Positions 9,709-22,919 are shown, counted from the first letter of the stretch. The stretch is DNA of 64,000 bases from Takakia lepidozioides (GCA_030704615.1 CM060733.1:25666001-25730000); one strand, 5' to 3'. Notes: generated from the sequence alone by a model not told the origin. Program-made: numbers and translations.

Positions 9709-11975
9709 AGCTAGAATTGTACCAGATGTGATCCTGAACAATACCCTCGTGGACATGTATGCCAAATGTGGGTGCATCAAAAATGCGGATGAAGTGTTCA
9801 ACAATATGGTTGAACGAGATTTGGTGTCATGGAATGCCATGCTTGCAGGATATGCACAGCAGGGGCGCGAGATGGAGGCCTTGGAGACCTATGAGCAAAT
9901 GATGGATAAGGGATGAAGCGCGACCACATCACGTTTGTGTGCGTTTGCAATGCTTGTGCAAGCCTGGCAGCCCTGGAAAAGGGCAAAGGGTGCATGGTGA
10001 CATCATCAAAGCTGGAATTGTACCAAGGTTGCAATGCGTGTGCAAACCTGGGAGCCCTGGAAAATGGGAAAGAGGTCCGTGGTGACATTGTCAAAGCTGG
10101 AATTGCACCAGATTCATCCTGAACACTGCCCTGATGGACATATGCCAAATGTGGGTGGATCGAGGATGCGAAGGGAGTTTTCAACACTGTGGTTGAAAGA
10201 AATGTGGTGTCATGGAACGTTATGCTTGCAGGGTATGCATAGCAGGGGCACGAGATGGAAGCTTTGGAGACCTATTAGAGTGTGTGTACAGAAGCATCCA
10301 AGAGGGCCAGATTTCAAGCACAAGATTACCTATGATTTTGTCAGTTAGCTCGTTAGCTCGGAGCAGGGATAGAGTGTGGGTCCAGATTCATCCAAGAGGC
10401 CAGATTTCAAGCACAAGAGTACCTGTGATTCCATGTGGATCGATAGCTACAAGAAACCTGCATGGATAGATGGTCAACTGGAAGCCGCAGAAGCAGCAGA
10501 AGCAGCGCACAATTGATAAAATCAGGCATGCTAATCAAGGCACCTTCTTCAACACATTTCACCTAGTTTTTCCCTCACAACAAGAAAGCAGCCAAAAACA
10601 GGTAATAGGGATGAGGAGAAGCTGTGGAATGAATACTTTTCTGACCACATAACTTTTGTGTACGTGTGCAAGCCTGGCAGCCCTGGAAAAGGGCAAAGAG
10701 GTCCATGGTTGCATTGTCAAAGCTGGAAATGTACCAAATGTAATTCTGAACAATACCCTTGTGGACATGTATGCCAAATGTGGAGGGAGTGTTCAACATT
10801 ATGGCTGAATCTGCCTGTTTTGTCCTCTCATCAGACTCGGCCCTGAGATGCATATTGAATTCTGTAAGTTAGCTTGTTGGGTGTATCTGTGGTGGTTAGG
10901 AGTGACTTTGACAAGTTACTGCCGATGTGGCAGCAGGAAAGTATCCAAAAACAGATAACATAGATGAGGAGAAGCTTGTTGACGTTTGTTTGCATTTGCA
11001 ATGCGTGTGCAAGCCTGGCAGCCCTGGAAAGGTGGATGGAGGCTTTGGAGACGTGTGAGCAAATGAAGCCCTCATGGAGTGCAATGATTGCAGGATATGC
11101 TCAACATGGATCTGGTACAGAGGCTTTCAAAATGTATGAGCAAATGCAACAGGAAGGGGTTATGCCCAACAACATAACATTCATTTGCATTCTCAATGCA
11201 TGTGCCAGTGTAGGAAACTTGGGAAAGGCCGAAGAGGTCCAGCTGATATAATGACCCAAATGTGGGAGCGAAAAAGATGCACGTCAGGTTTTCGACAAAA
11301 TGCCTGAACGAGATTTTGTGTCATGGAATGCCATGATTACAGGATATGCTGAAGAGGCTTTCAAGATACAAGCAAATGGAACTGGACGCGATGACACCGA
11401 ACAGGGTTACGTTCGTTTCTGTTGTCAATGCATGTGCCAGTCTAGGGGCCCTGGAAAAGGGCACGCGGGTCTATGCTGATATTAACAAAGCTGGGGTTGT
11501 GTCATATATTAACTTGGACAATGCCCTTGTTAACATGTATGCCAAATGTGGGAGTGTTCACGATGCACGTCAAGTGTTTGAAAATATGGTTCGGCAAGCA
11601 TAAAATGCCATATTTGCAGGATATGCTCAGCATGGGTGTAGTACAGAGGCCTTCCAACTATTTGAACAGATGCAGCAGGAAGGCTTGAAGCCAGATGGTA
11701 TCACCTTCGTTTCTCTTCTCTCTGCAAGAGGTCCATGCATGTGACATCGTCAAAGCTGGATTTGTACCAGATGTCATCCTGAACACTGCCCTGCTGGACA
11801 TGTATGTCAAATGTGAGTGCATCGAGGATGCAAAGGGAGTGTTCGACAGTATGGCTGAAAGAAATGTGGTGTCGTGGAGTGCGATGATTGCAGGATATGC
11901 CCAGCATGTTGTCATAGGGAGGTCCTGCAACTATTTGAAGGAATGTAAAAGAACGGCTTGAAGCCGGACAATATC
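9709..11975 (+). pseudogene. Degenerate PPR array (several decayed PLS cassettes)
   Basis: Fragments of PLS-class PPR motifs follow one another on the plus strand with many frameshifts and internal deletions. Examples are NTLVDMYAKCGCIKNADEVF (9,733 on), MLAGYAQQGREMEALETYEQM, ACASLAALEKGKG (9,950 on), a shortened unit near 10,660-10,800, MIAGYAQHGSGTEAFKMYEQM (11,085 on), and LVNMYAKCGSVHDARQVF near 11,528. Some pieces repeat out of order, for example ACASLAALEKG followed at once by ACANLGALENG at 10,026, which suggests cassette deletion by unequal crossing-over. No piece reaches an E or DYW domain. The array starts abruptly at 9,709 against element B. Confidence 0.85.
10285..10535 (+). pseudogene. 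Two tandem copies of the PPR 'leader' module
   Basis: Two partial copies of a module found in front of PPR genes lie about 90 bases apart. The first reads HPRGPDFKHKIT from about 10,291. The second begins WVQIHPRG at 10,379, loses one G, then continues in another frame as MWIDSYKKPAWIDGQLEAAE up to about 10,500. The second copy therefore carries a one-base deletion. The same module heads the PPR frame that runs off the right edge (DLKHKSTKGILWIGGYKK). These copies are not followed by a PPR N-terminus in frame. Confidence 0.7.
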
Positions 11976-12293
11976 ACCTTTATATGTGGTCTCTCTGGGT
12001 AGATGGTCAACTGAATGCAGCAGTTGCAGCGGCACAATTGATCAAATCAGGCACCTCATCCATGGCCACAGCTTCTGAAAGAGGATCAAGAGAGAGAGTC
12101 CACAATACCTCTTCTGGCACTTCTGGGCATGTGAAGATACTTCGTGCGACAGGCAGACTGGCAGAGGCTCTACAGACTATAAACCAAGAAGGCATTTCAG
12201 CAGATTCAGATACGTATGCTTATCTCTTGCTTAAGTGCATCAAGATGGGAGGTCTGGAAGCTGGAAAGCAGGTGCACACTCACATTGAAAAAG
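11976..12293 (+). pseudogene. 5' part of another PPR gene, truncated by a transposable element
   Basis: From about 11,985 the frame reads LWVDGQLNAAVAAAQL (end of the leader module), then ATASERGSRERVHNTSSGTSG, then the first PPR motifs (ILRATGRLAEALQTINQEG, AYLLLKCIKMGGLEAGKQVH). This matches the N-terminal regions of the PPR loci at 55-58 kb and 61-64 kb motif by motif. Homology stops at HTHIEK near 12,290, where a TIR-type element begins. It is thus a broken N-terminus with nothing downstream. Confidence 0.75.
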
Positions 12294-12466
12294 GAACCCT
12301 CCTAGAATGGAGACCCAACTCTCACCTCTTGGGCCCAAGAAGTTTTGTATTAAGATAGACTATTTTTGTGCGATCGTGACCGTTGAAGTTGGCCCAAGAC
12401 CAGCCCAAGAGTGGTAGAAATTGGGCCCAGGATTTCTTGGGCTTGGGCCCTAGTGTAAAGCAGCCC
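12294..12466 (-). mobile_element. Tourist-like TIR element, one end truncated
   Basis: The right end reads TAGTGTAAAGCAGCCC and is followed by TAA, the trinucleotide target typical of PIF/Harbinger MITEs. Internal stretches (ATGGAGACCCAACTC, AGACCAGCCCAAGAGTGG) match the complement of the complete copy at 42,886-43,095. The left TIR is missing. The insertion destroyed the PPR fragment to its left. Confidence 0.55.
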
Positions 12467-12469
12467 TAA

Positions 12470-13524
12470 CTGTCACCAGCACTTGGGTAACAACGAACTT
12501 CTCTTGTGAATCCTGCTGCAATACATGGGTGTCAGACTACACAACTTAGTTCTAATTGGGAGTATTCAATAGCACAGCTAATCTTCATGTATTTGACACT
12601 GCATAGCTTGCATGTCGGTATGTGGTAAGGATGTTTGAATTGAGACACTCCCTAATTTGCTATGTACCCGCCACAGGTCGTTTAAGGCTGTACATGGGCC
12701 ATGAGATTGATTGCTGACAAATTCCATATTTCTGAAATGTTGTGGAATGATTTTAAGGAAGTGTGTGAGATTAGGCAGGGTGAGACTTTGACTATAGATT
12801 AAATTCACATTTTCTTTAGCATGACCCTTCAGGCCCTGAACCGTACCCTTCCAAGACAGCAACTGCCTTCACTAACCTAATGCACCATTGTAGACTACAG
12901 AATATGACCACCAAAATGGTCTCTTTGATTTTGAATCACCCTTTGCAGGCACCTACACAGTATTGCCCTACCTTGAATTCTCAAAATCATTCCTTCAATA
13001 CCAAAATTCCATCAGTGCCCTCAAACCCCAACCAGCAGCATGGGTAGCCATAGCACCCTTCCTTAGCGCTGAAGAGCACATGAAAGCAGCAAGTAGCGAG
13101 AAGAATAACATCCTTCCGAAAAAAGTTGTGTAGATGGGGCAGACCAGATCCAAGGGGGATATGATCCCATGATGACTGGCCCCCTCTTATGTCACCAGAT
13201 CAAACACCCAAACCAAAGTTGCCAAAACTTCACAAAAAATTACTGTCACTTGTAATTTGCCACCAGAATGCACGCCACTTTCGCACAAGGGGTATTATGC
13301 CCCACGCCTTTGCTACGCCTCAAAATGATACAATACACAATTCATCTCTTTGGACCACCTGCCTTCAAGGCCTCCTCCGTACTTGCCTATCACTTAATTT
13401 ATCAGTTTGACCAAAGTGTAGGTTTCATCCTTGAAATGGCAGGCAAGATGGTGTAAGAAGACAACGCTCCACAGTGAATGGGGGAAACCTGGCATCGCCT
13501 TCATGGTTTCAACAGATACCACTG
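12470..13524. other. 3' flank of the glucose transporter gene; no other feature
   Basis: No frame here resembles a known protein and no repeat is evident. The last part downstream of 13,525 presumably includes the transporter's 3' untranslated region. Confidence 0.4.
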
Positions 13525-16500
13525 CTATACAGCAGGGCTGAGCTCCCGCTCAATTTCTTCCAAAGAACGGCCCTTTGTTTCCACCACATTCTTGGACACA
13601 TATACCACTGCCGCTGCGCACACCACGGCAAATCCTCTGTACACTGTGCTGACTCCGAATTTTTGCACCACACTTAGAAAAAACAATCCTATCATGAAGT
13701 TGCAAATCTGCAAGGGCCCACCCACTCTCTCAGCAATGCTGCTCCAATATCAGATACATAAAGAGCTCATAGTTGGCAAGTTGCCAGAAGTCAACACTTC
13801 ATCTAGTCCTCAGATGACAGTGAGGCCACTTGGCTATTCTGACTCAGCCACTAGCAATCATGGACTATCATAAATGTATACAAATGGCACATTGTTAGTG
13901 GATGAGTACCCAGTGGACTCCAAGAGAGAGGGCAACAGCCTTGGCACGAATTCGAGAGGCAAAGATCTCAGGGAGCAAAAGAGCCGGCACTGGACCTGCA
14001 CCTAATGAAAACGCCAGCACATACCTGCAAAATATTGCCAAAACCTGCCCACCTCATCAACACTCTCCTCGAGCAATAACATCTCACAGAAACAAGTTTT
14101 TTATTAACTATAAACTCCGGAGTCCACTAGGATTTCTCTAACTCTTCCTTTATTTCTGCTCTGTCACAATAGAACAGAAAAGTGGCACAGCTTACATACT
14201 GACTTGCTGTTGGACTAGTCTGCCTGGCTGCAGAGCAGACGAACCTGTCCACTGTAAAACTGAGAGATGAGGCTGCTGGAATACAGTTTCCCAAGGAATA
14301 AGAAGAAAGGTTCTAGACAGCTGACGAGAGCAAACTTACGAGACAGTTCCAAGGACTGCCAGTGTGCCTGAGTATGCCTGTAGCGCAGGCCACGAAAGGG
14401 CCGTCGACAATACCAGCATTGACACCGCCTGTATTTCCCATCCACACCTTTTTCATCAGTTCCATAATATGTAACTGTCAGCTGAAAGCCCTATCCCAGG
14501 AAGAATCTGCTCAATATGCATCCAAGTATCTTTGCAGGGGCAAGCCTATTCCACCAACAAGACAATGAAAAAAACAGGAAGGACCCATACAGGCTGTGGA
14601 ACATACCATCCCTGTATAGCTTCCCATGAGTAGTTTTTTACGACCCTGCTTATCCATCAGTGATGACGCTACTGCTGAGCCTGGACCACAATCATGAGCT
14701 TGCAATTAGCAGCTTCAAAATGTGAAACAAAGAAGCATTACTACTTCCATGGTACCAGGGTGTAAGACACATGTTGACTCACCGTACCCCATAACTAGCA
14801 TTAAAACCCCCGTTTCCAAATGTCCAAGCCTATCTAATATTGGCGACATTGCTGCAGTACATTGCAGGATGGGTGTTACAGCCGAGTGACTGTGCTGACA
14901 AAACTTGACAAGGGTACAGGCGAACAACAGTCACTCTTACACGCAATCCTGGTTAAGGCTTTAGAATTAAGTAGATAAGCTGCAATAATCAACGTGGAAG
15001 CCCAAAGTTGGGGTTCAGAGAAATTATACCTATGACGTTGGCTGCCCCTACAAGAGCACTAGCTGCGACATCAGAAGCAATGCCAGCACTGCGGAATACA
15101 TTGGTTGAAAAGTACACCACAGCATTGATACCAGCGAACTGCTGAAACAGAAACATTGCCGTCCCTACCCCAACCACTGTTCCACAAAGAGAGGCGTCAG
15201 TTGGCAACAGTACAGCAGTGATACATTTGACTTGTCTCTAATAAACTGCCTGTGGCACTAGAAGCACCAGGGCATTTTTTTTTCCCAGCGACGTCCGAAA
15301 GTAACCAAAACCACTTCCCTTGATTTTGATCAAGCTCGCTCCATGTAATAAACACAGGTGATATATTAGTGTTGAAGATCAAGGCATCCACCATTGGACC
15401 ATAAGGAGCCTGTAAAGACTCTAAAGCCTCAGATGGGTAAATGAGCTCCACAAGCTAAGTGAAATACCCGAATCTCCATAAGCAACCTCATCATACCTTT
15501 GCGGTAACGCTTGCTGAAGAGGTCGCCCCAACTAGCATCCTCTTCAGCAATGTCAGAATTGCTAGCTTTAAGATCTGCCAATGCTCCCTCCAGATTTGCC
15601 TTGCCCCATAGCCGTCTTGCTGCTGTTTCTGCCTCTGCTGTTCTCCCTTGCTGCACATGCAACCATTGTCTTCAGGACACGCTTGCGTCAAAGATGTCTG
15701 AGCGAGCCAAGCGTAGGGAACTACTGCTGAAAATCAGTCTTTTGTCTAATTGACTACACAAAGAAGTATCCATGGACTGACCAGGGGTGAATGTTCAGTG
15801 CAGGAAATAGACACCTTCAACATGGGAATAACCGTGGCTGCGGTTGAACCACTTAATCACTAATATTTTGGTTGTCATTCAAAGCAATCTAGTTCATGCA
15901 TAGAAAAAATCTACGCCCGAATTCAATTAAAGTGGATGTTGCATCACTCAAGCCCATCTCCTTCCATAACCTGTCTTTCACTGTCAACACAATTTCTCCA
16001 GGAATGAGAGACTCCCCTAAACAATGCCAAAGTCAATCCCAACACAAATTTGACCTTGTAAAGCCAGCGTGGACTTTCAGGGGCATAGGCCATTCCCAAA
16101 CAAAGTAAGACAGCTGGCACTGCTGCTATTGCAAACATGCTGCGCCACCTGTTACACATCCAAAAGGTTGAACACCAAGTCCCCACCGCTAGGAGTCAAT
16201 GATAGCTTGTTTTGTGAGATTGAATAAAAGTTCAACATGCACAATACCCATTCAGCATCCCAGAAAGAGTATCTTTTCAGGGCTGGCAAGCCAAGACATG
16301 GAAGCCCTTGACAGACATTGTAAACATACTTTGCTCCATGCAAGCTTGAAAGAAACAACAAGACCTACTGCCCACTTAAAAAAAGGTCAATGAACCTTCA
16401 TCCTCTTGGCACCCTTTAAGAGGCTTCTTCAACATCCAGACCTAAATACACATGATCATGTGCTTCTGAGATAGAAAGATAGTGGTGTGGATCAATACCA

Positions 16501-19500
16501 GCCAGGGTTGCCACCCAGGGGAAGCCCTGCAATGAGAGCTAACAGAATGCCAACACAGATGAAGAGCTGGTTCACTGATCCTAGAGCACCGCGAATATCT
16601 GTGGGGGAGACCTGCCATAGTCATTACAACGTTCCGTCCTGTCAGGTTTGTGCTCCAACATAGTGCATGCAATATGGAACCAGGAATACCTGGTGAAACT
16701 TTTGACAGATCATTTCCATCAAAGCTGTCTACCAAACTCTGGCACTGCTAATTATAAGAAAGAACAGGTGGATATCAAGTCACATTTCCAGTTTTGACAC
16801 ACAGTCAACCCAGCCGAGTGGTAGTACATTTAAGTGCCCATGAAACAAGCTATGCTCCAAAGCTCTGAGCCAGCTCCAACACCTGCCGAGGATCAATGAG
16901 GAGCCAGTCCTGAAACAACACGATCCCTCAGTAACCCTGCTGAACTCGTGCTCAACAATAGGTACATGTCTTACCTCAGATATGTACAGAGGCACCACGC
17001 CGGATGAAACACCAATCCCAATTCCCACCAAGATCCGGCCTGCTATCATACCCTGAAAACCAGTTGCTGTTGCACTGACCCCACCAAGACCACCACACGC
17101 TCACTCAATTGGTTGCACAAGCATGCAGACAATGTAAGAGGCAACATAGCAATAGAGGGTTGCAATGATTACTCAAAGAAATTTTCTTACAGATATAGAG
17201 AAGAGCTAGACTCTGAGACTATAGACAGACTTTCACTTGAGAAGCCAAACAGGTGGAAATTACTCTGCTGCTCTTTGGCAGTGTACAGTTGGAAGTGTGA
17301 CAGAAACTAGGTTGTCGTTTCAATGATCAAGTTATCCAGTTATGTGTAAGATTAAAAGGGTGGGGCCTGTTTATTGGCCAAACCTGCATGTTACAGAGCA
17401 CCTTATCCAATGGGGTTTGGACGCATCCTTGTCTCAGAACAGGGTCATATTTGACCAAGAATCTGGTCAGTAAGTAATCAGTTTACCAGGTGACCTAGCA
17501 GCGGGGTCAACTGCATCTTTACCCTATACTCCGGCCCAAGATAATAGACTGTGCATGCAACAGACCTTAAGAGGGTGCCGATAACAAGTGGAAGGGCATT
17601 CAGTTGAAATGTGCGTCGGCAACCTATTTTGTCCGCCAATGAGCCTCCAGTAAATGAACCTACTGTAGCTCCAGCCAAAGTTGAACTCACCACCCAGCCT
17701 GTACACATTTACATACCTTTGTTAGCATTAAATGGAAATTCTCAGACTGAATTGAATGGCAAACAATGCCTGACTGTATCAGGCTGCACACATCATTGCT
17801 CTGGCCAGAAAGGAACCCACCTGCATAGCACTGTCACTCGCAGCATTTCCTGAGACACTGCTTGTCAAACCCTAAGGATATTCAAAACTCTCAAATAGCT
17901 GACAGGTTGCATAGGGTACCTTGAAGTACAGGACTGCTACCAAAACCAAGCTCTTTGGCAATGTGTTCCAAAGCTCCATTGACCACTCTGCATGCCCAAG
18001 CCACATCATCTCAACCGGGTTGATTTAGCCTCCCCAGAACACCGTGTAACATGTGTGACGAACAGTGTACAACCTGCACACCATCTTCCATCCATGAAAG
18101 AAAGTATACAGAAGCATGTCAAATGCCCATTACGCTTATTAGAGCAAGGAAAGACACATACCCGAGATGGTAGCCAAACAGGATAGCCCCCAGGCATGCA
18201 ACACCCACAGAAGGTAGCACTATTCCTCCAGAAGAAGACACAGACTGTTTAGTGGCCACCAATTCTTCCACCTCACCATCTGTGAATCACATAGACCCAT
18301 CTCATCATTCCTGACTTGTACCCGAGAACTTGCATACATGCACACACAAAAGCCTGTTGATCAATTTGATATCTTGTGTATTCCTCATCTGACATGACTT
18401 GCATCACCAAACTATCCATTACAAAATCTTGAGAGCAGATTGTTTGAGAAAGTTGAGCACACAGTTGCACATTCTCACATTAGAGCAGGCTCTGAAAAAG
18501 TCTATCTTGACAGAAGCGAACTTCTGTGCACACAACCTGCATTGGGCTAGCTCAGACAAACAGTTTAGGCATTACCTCCTAGCAGGGAGGATCCACAAAA
18601 GCTCTTTCACTATCACAACTGACTGGCTAAATATAGGTGCTAGGGCTACACCCACTTGACGAGAATGCCAAATGCATGATATCAACCATAGAACCCTCCA
18701 GAAACATCAATAGGTAATCTTGAGCTGTAATCATGAAGACTCTGGAAATTAGAACATGTGACTGACTATACTTGTAGAGGGTGAATCCTCGATATTCAAG
18801 GGAAACTAGAACTATCATGTCCAATGCAAAAACGCTTCTTTGAAGTAACAATTAAAAGTCGTGAAACCATGGATGACATTCTTATAAGAATTGACTCCAA
18901 CTCATCCACTCACAGAACATTGAGTCTCACTGTTCCTTAATTTGGAACAATATGCAGAGGTGTTGTTTGCCGTAGCCTTGTGGCCATAGGAACAGATACT
19001 ACCTTTGTGAGGGCTCACTCCGGTAGTGTGACTTAACTTGAAAGACACAATTAGTTCGGGTTTTCCAGATCTCTAGAAAACCGTTCCCACAAGCATCAGC
19101 TTTGTGTTTGTGAGCTGCCCAGCAATTAGACCGCAACATGGCCAGGGCCAGGGCTTTAGGCTCAGCCTCAAGATCTTGAAAGTTGGTGAACAGACGTGCA
19201 GGAACAATGTACTTGATGGTCCTCACTCTCTGGTGAGAATATCCCAGACAATGTATCAGAAAATGGATATTGTCTTCAGCCTGCCCATCCATGGGGCACT
19301 CACAATCTCCTCTTCCTCTCTGCATCTGTTTTTTGTTCAAAGATAAGCTTCCCGCCCTGATTTTAAATTTCAGGATAGTGCCGAGGGTAGGTAGGCCCAG
19401 CAACGCAGGAGAGAGAGAAGACAAGACAAGACAACAGAAACCGTCAGATTATTGATCGTTGCGGACAGAAAGGAGGGGGAACTCAACCAACGAAAGATAG

Positions 19501-20102
19501 CAAAGCGATCGACAACTCTGGCGGGAAACTAGGTGAGGTGACCAATTACGTGTGCACGAGATCCCAGAAATAAGCTTTCAGGTAACTTGCAGACCGCTCC
19601 AGGAAGCAGTAAAACGGCTGCTAGGGGAAAGGCGACTACACAAGGAAGGCAAAGTGGCATTCTATGATTGTGTCTAGAGAATCAGAAAAAGGAAAACTAT
19701 CATCTTGCTCCATCAACCCTTCCAATCGATACACTTCCATGCATGGGGCATTGGATCTTCTTTTGACGTAAGAAATTGACGCAAACGAAGGATAGAGACA
19801 TTGAACCGAAACCCAGAAAGAAAGAGAGAGAGACCAGCAGCTTGCGATCGGACAGAATGAGTAAAGCGTTTGACTGGAACGTGGGTCCTGGACGCATTTA
19901 ATCCCTTTGCCACTTCCATCCTGCTCCCGCAAAGTCCAGAAGAGAAATGTGAACCCAAATATGAAGCGCATCCACCTCTCTTCTGCTGCCCCCATGCAGC
20001 AATAACCGCTCTTTCACCACCGATACTGCTATCGACGTTCAGACGCTGCGCAGCCCATACCTTGGCGCCTCCCGCCGTGCTGGACAGCGCTGCTACCTGC
20101 AT
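13525..20102 (-). CDS. pGlcT: Plastidic glucose transporter (MFS sugar porter), 13 exons
   Basis: This gene encodes a plastid inner-envelope sugar porter that exports glucose from starch breakdown. Exons that join in phase, 5' to 3' on the minus strand: 20,102-19,835; 18,279-18,162; 17,987-17,920; 17,698-17,550; 17,052-16,975; 16,611-16,499; 16,148-16,055; 15,650-15,497; 15,176-15,030; 14,680-14,607; 14,428-14,340; 14,024-13,910; 13,707-13,525. They total 1,650 nt, 549 residues plus stop, close to the ~545 residues of angiosperm pGlcT. Exon 1 is a Ser/Ala/Arg-rich transit peptide ending SVRSQAA. Sugar-porter signatures follow: [83 protein letters not shown] and [19 protein letters not shown]. 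The exon 4 donor (ACA|GTCTAT) is the weakest junction. An alternative ATG lies eight codons upstream at 20,126. No disabling change was seen. Confidence 0.92.
18963..19424 (-). mobile_element. 5'-truncated LINE tail inside intron 1 of the glucose transporter
   Basis: The minus strand encodes [20 protein letters not shown], a zinc-finger-like segment ([19 protein letters not shown]) and [20 protein letters not shown]. This is the C-terminus of the LINE at 35.8-39.3 kb, where the same positions read CNCPLCGQPEDSIHFLIHC. The 3' end shares the stretch GGCCACAAGGCTACGGCAAACAA with the larger copy. One zinc-ligand Cys is replaced (CPMD for CPLC). It lies in the same orientation as the host gene, between exons 1 and 2. 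Confidence 0.8.
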
Positions 20103-20129
20103 TTCTGCTGCCTTTCCTGCTTTCACCGT

Positions 20130-21325
20130 TCGTACTCGCCCACACCTCTCGATCGCGATCTGCTAGTATGCTGAGATAGAAATGTGCTATGCTGCCTTCA
20201 CTAGTGCTCGAGGGAACAGCAGCCTACCCCAAGTAACAATTGATACCGACAATTCAGGCACAGAAATCTATCTGCATGAAGAACGGAAGACAGAAAAGAG
20301 AGTGTGAAAGACAAACATGCCCCCCCATACAAGCAGAGATTAGAGAGATTAGACAGAATACACACATGAAGCAATACAGCTGCAGGTCAAACCTGCCCCT
20401 TTAGCAAGATGAAAAAAAAACCCCGGAAGTAGATAAGTGTGAAGCGGGACCCGCCTGCCAGAACGGTCAAGACTCAGGACCAGTAGGACGCTCGAGTTTG
20501 GAGCGCTACGGCGAGGGGAGGGAGAATCGAGGCAGACTCACACACACATGGACCCAGGTCCGGATTTTACTAAGTTAGCCTTCCCTCCATTATTCTTCTG
20601 CCACCTGCCCTCTTCCTCTGTCTGTCCCTGCTGCAACCTCCGCCTGCTGCCTTCTCTCCCATCTTCCTCCTTCCTACAGTCTGCACTTGTATGCACGCCT
20701 CTGCAAGCTTACTCCATCCCCATCCCCATCCGCAATGCATGCCGAATATATCTATGTATGCTGCAACCTTTTTCTGGGTCCTGTTGCCTGGTGGGTCTTA
20801 TGGCTGGTCATGACCTTTTTTGACTAGTTAGTGCAATCCATATGGCCGCAGGGATCATTATCTCACTCCTTTGTGCAACCCAGCCAGCAACCCTGGGTCT
20901 TAGCGGCCCCAATGTTACAGCGAGATCGTGATGGTTGTCGGCATGCATTGCTATAACTGATTGCATCCAGCGATAAATTGACCCCACTTTTCTTGGACCC
21001 ACATTTCCTCCATGCAGCCCAGAATGGGTCTCTACTTCACCTACCCACAACTAAATTTGCTCGTTCCTATCTTCTAGCTGAAAAAAGACAAACATAAACA
21101 GGGTTTCATCTTCAACACAAAAATAACTGAAGAGAAACATCAACAGTTAACTTAGTGTTCGTGTAAACAACAACTACGGAAGAGTTTCTGTATTTGGTGA
21201 AAGTCAACAATGGATGACACGTCTGATGTGATGGATTGGAAAGGTGATGCTCGGGAACGCGGGATCCAATAGTTTCTCGGCACCAGCAACACTTCTACGT
21301 ACACATTGCTCTTGGAAGCAGCAAA
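20130..21325. other. Upstream region of the glucose transporter; pyrimidine-rich tract
   Basis: This holds the presumptive promoter and 5' untranslated region of the minus-strand transporter. A C/T-rich tract runs from about 20,570 to 20,740 and would give a purine-rich strand on the transporter's side. Open frames through it have the low-complexity Pro/Ser/Leu composition expected of such tracts. I see no certain TATA box or other site. Confidence 0.35.
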
Positions 21326-21328
21326 ATC

Positions 21329-22164
21329 TTACAACAAAATCTGAGAGCCATGTGGTGAGGATGATGGTTCTTGGACGCCCCAAAGTAAATGTTGTGTGGG
21401 TTCCACCGGTGTGAAGTAGGAAGGTGACAACAAATTTGTGAATGCTCCAACATGTGCATACCCAATTTGCTCTCCTCGTAAGGAGACGATTGTAGGGGGC
21501 ACTAACTTAAATTCACTGGACGTTAAAGAATCTTTATCTTTAGGGGGCACTAACTTCAGCTGGCATTTCGGATTAATCCTAGAGGCACCCACTGACTGGA
21601 CTTGTATCGAGCACTAAAAGTGTTGCCAAGTCAGCCTTACATGTTGCCAAGCAGGACGAATGCAAGCATGTCGTATGGAATCACCATTCCCCAGTGGGCA
21701 GATGACTCCTAGCTGTATGGAGTGAAACCGGTCTGTGTTTTGTTGTCCCCTTTCCATCCAAGCAAGATCGACACTTTTCTTTTTTGATGGTTCTGTCGTA
21801 TCACCCTGGGGCATAAGGACAACAGATAGCCCAGTGGTTTTAGTCCCCTCCGGCAATTCAGCAGGTGGTAGTGCAACAACATAAAAAGCACACATCCCTT
21901 TATGGAGCTCAAAGTCCTCCTCTGATGAAAGGTAGATCACGATTCACTCATTAGCTAACCATGTCACTCTGGCTTCTTCCTTGCCTGATTATCATGAGAG
22001 TCATCCCTCAGCTTGACCCACAGACTGAAATTGTTTGGTGGAGGCACAGACATTGAAAGTTGTATTCTCAGAGCAGAGAACTGATGGAATATATATACAG
22101 TTTCATAGTTATTGTCGAGTGTACCTTGCAGCTTTTCATGGCAAAAGATAAGGTGGGTAGGCAA
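21329..22164 (-). CDS. Unidentified coding-like frames, possibly three exons
   Basis: Three successive minus-strand frames have protein-like composition and could be exons of one gene. 22,164-21,967 contains SMSVPPPNNFSLWVKLRDDS. 21,940-21,614 contains IYLSSEEDFELHKGMCAFYV and VALPPAELPEGTKTTGLSV. 21,592-21,329 contains LKLVPPKDKDSLTSSEFKLV and ends at a stop. A short motif KLVPP occurs twice, 17 residues apart, in the last frame. A candidate acceptor (TACAAGTCCAG) precedes the third frame. I do not recognise the family, and no start codon context supports a first exon. It may be a fragment or a pseudogene. Confidence 0.3.
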
Positions 22165-22165
22165 A

Positions 22166-22915
22166 ATGTTCCAGCCTTATTGAAAGTGATGATACCAACA
22201 GCCATGACTGAATCGACAGCCGTGAGGACGGCTGTAAAGATTAAAGAATTAAGTACATATTTTATGATGTTCAATGGTCACGCTGTCACATATCACTCAC
22301 AAGAAAAGATTCCCAGCGTATATAGAGTAGACTCGTCACTCAGCTCACGTAAAGACAAGCAGATGCAGACGGAATACTTACAATGTGAAGATGACTTTTG
22401 CCGGCCATGTCTACCTACCTACCTTCCATGTCTACATGGTTTCCGAATCCAAGTTGGAAGAATATATTTTCCTTAGCTTGCAAACCCATGTCACAAATGT
22501 CCCTTTTGGGTTTTGTTAAAAAGATGTGACAAGCCTTGGGCCTACGTGCAGGACAACAACATGGTGGTGACGGTAGGAAAACATGCGTCAAACTGAGTGA
22601 GTGTAAGTAGAGTGGACTGACAGACACGTTGTGGGAGAGGCATGATCTAAGCAATGAGGTATGAGTCTGTGATAGCACTTTAACAATTAGAAAGGGAGAA
22701 GTGGACACATCCACTTCTACACATTATAACACTTGAAGAAAGGTCAGAGTCACCACATTAATACTTTATTATTAGTGGCTGGATTCACTCACAGAGAGGA
22801 GGATATAAGAATTGACAGGTATCTCTAAACTGCATACAATCAAGTTTGTTGGTTCCTCCCTAATAAGGAGAGACCAGGCATCCATTGTTTTCTCCTGATG
22901 TACTATCCCCAGTAA
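22166..22915. other. Intergenic, no feature recognised
   Basis: Short frames on both strands lack family resemblance. There is no repeat apart from short CTAC tracts near 22,407-22,425. Confidence 0.4.
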
Positions 22916-22919
22916 ATAC

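Noticed and set aside
17510-17549. Longer exon 4 of the glucose transporter (donor GGGTAAAG near 17,523)
   Set aside because: It adds nine residues not expected from the family alignment; the shorter exon gives 549 residues. It stays possible because both are in phase.
19636-19995. Minus-strand frame overlapping exon 1 of the glucose transporter
   Set aside because: Only the part 20,102-19,835 in the other frame matches the transit peptide and joins exon 2 in phase. The alternative frame runs into the intron.
20548-20823. Frame through the C/T-rich tract
   Set aside because: Composition (Pro, Ser, Leu, Cys) follows from the pyrimidine-rich DNA.
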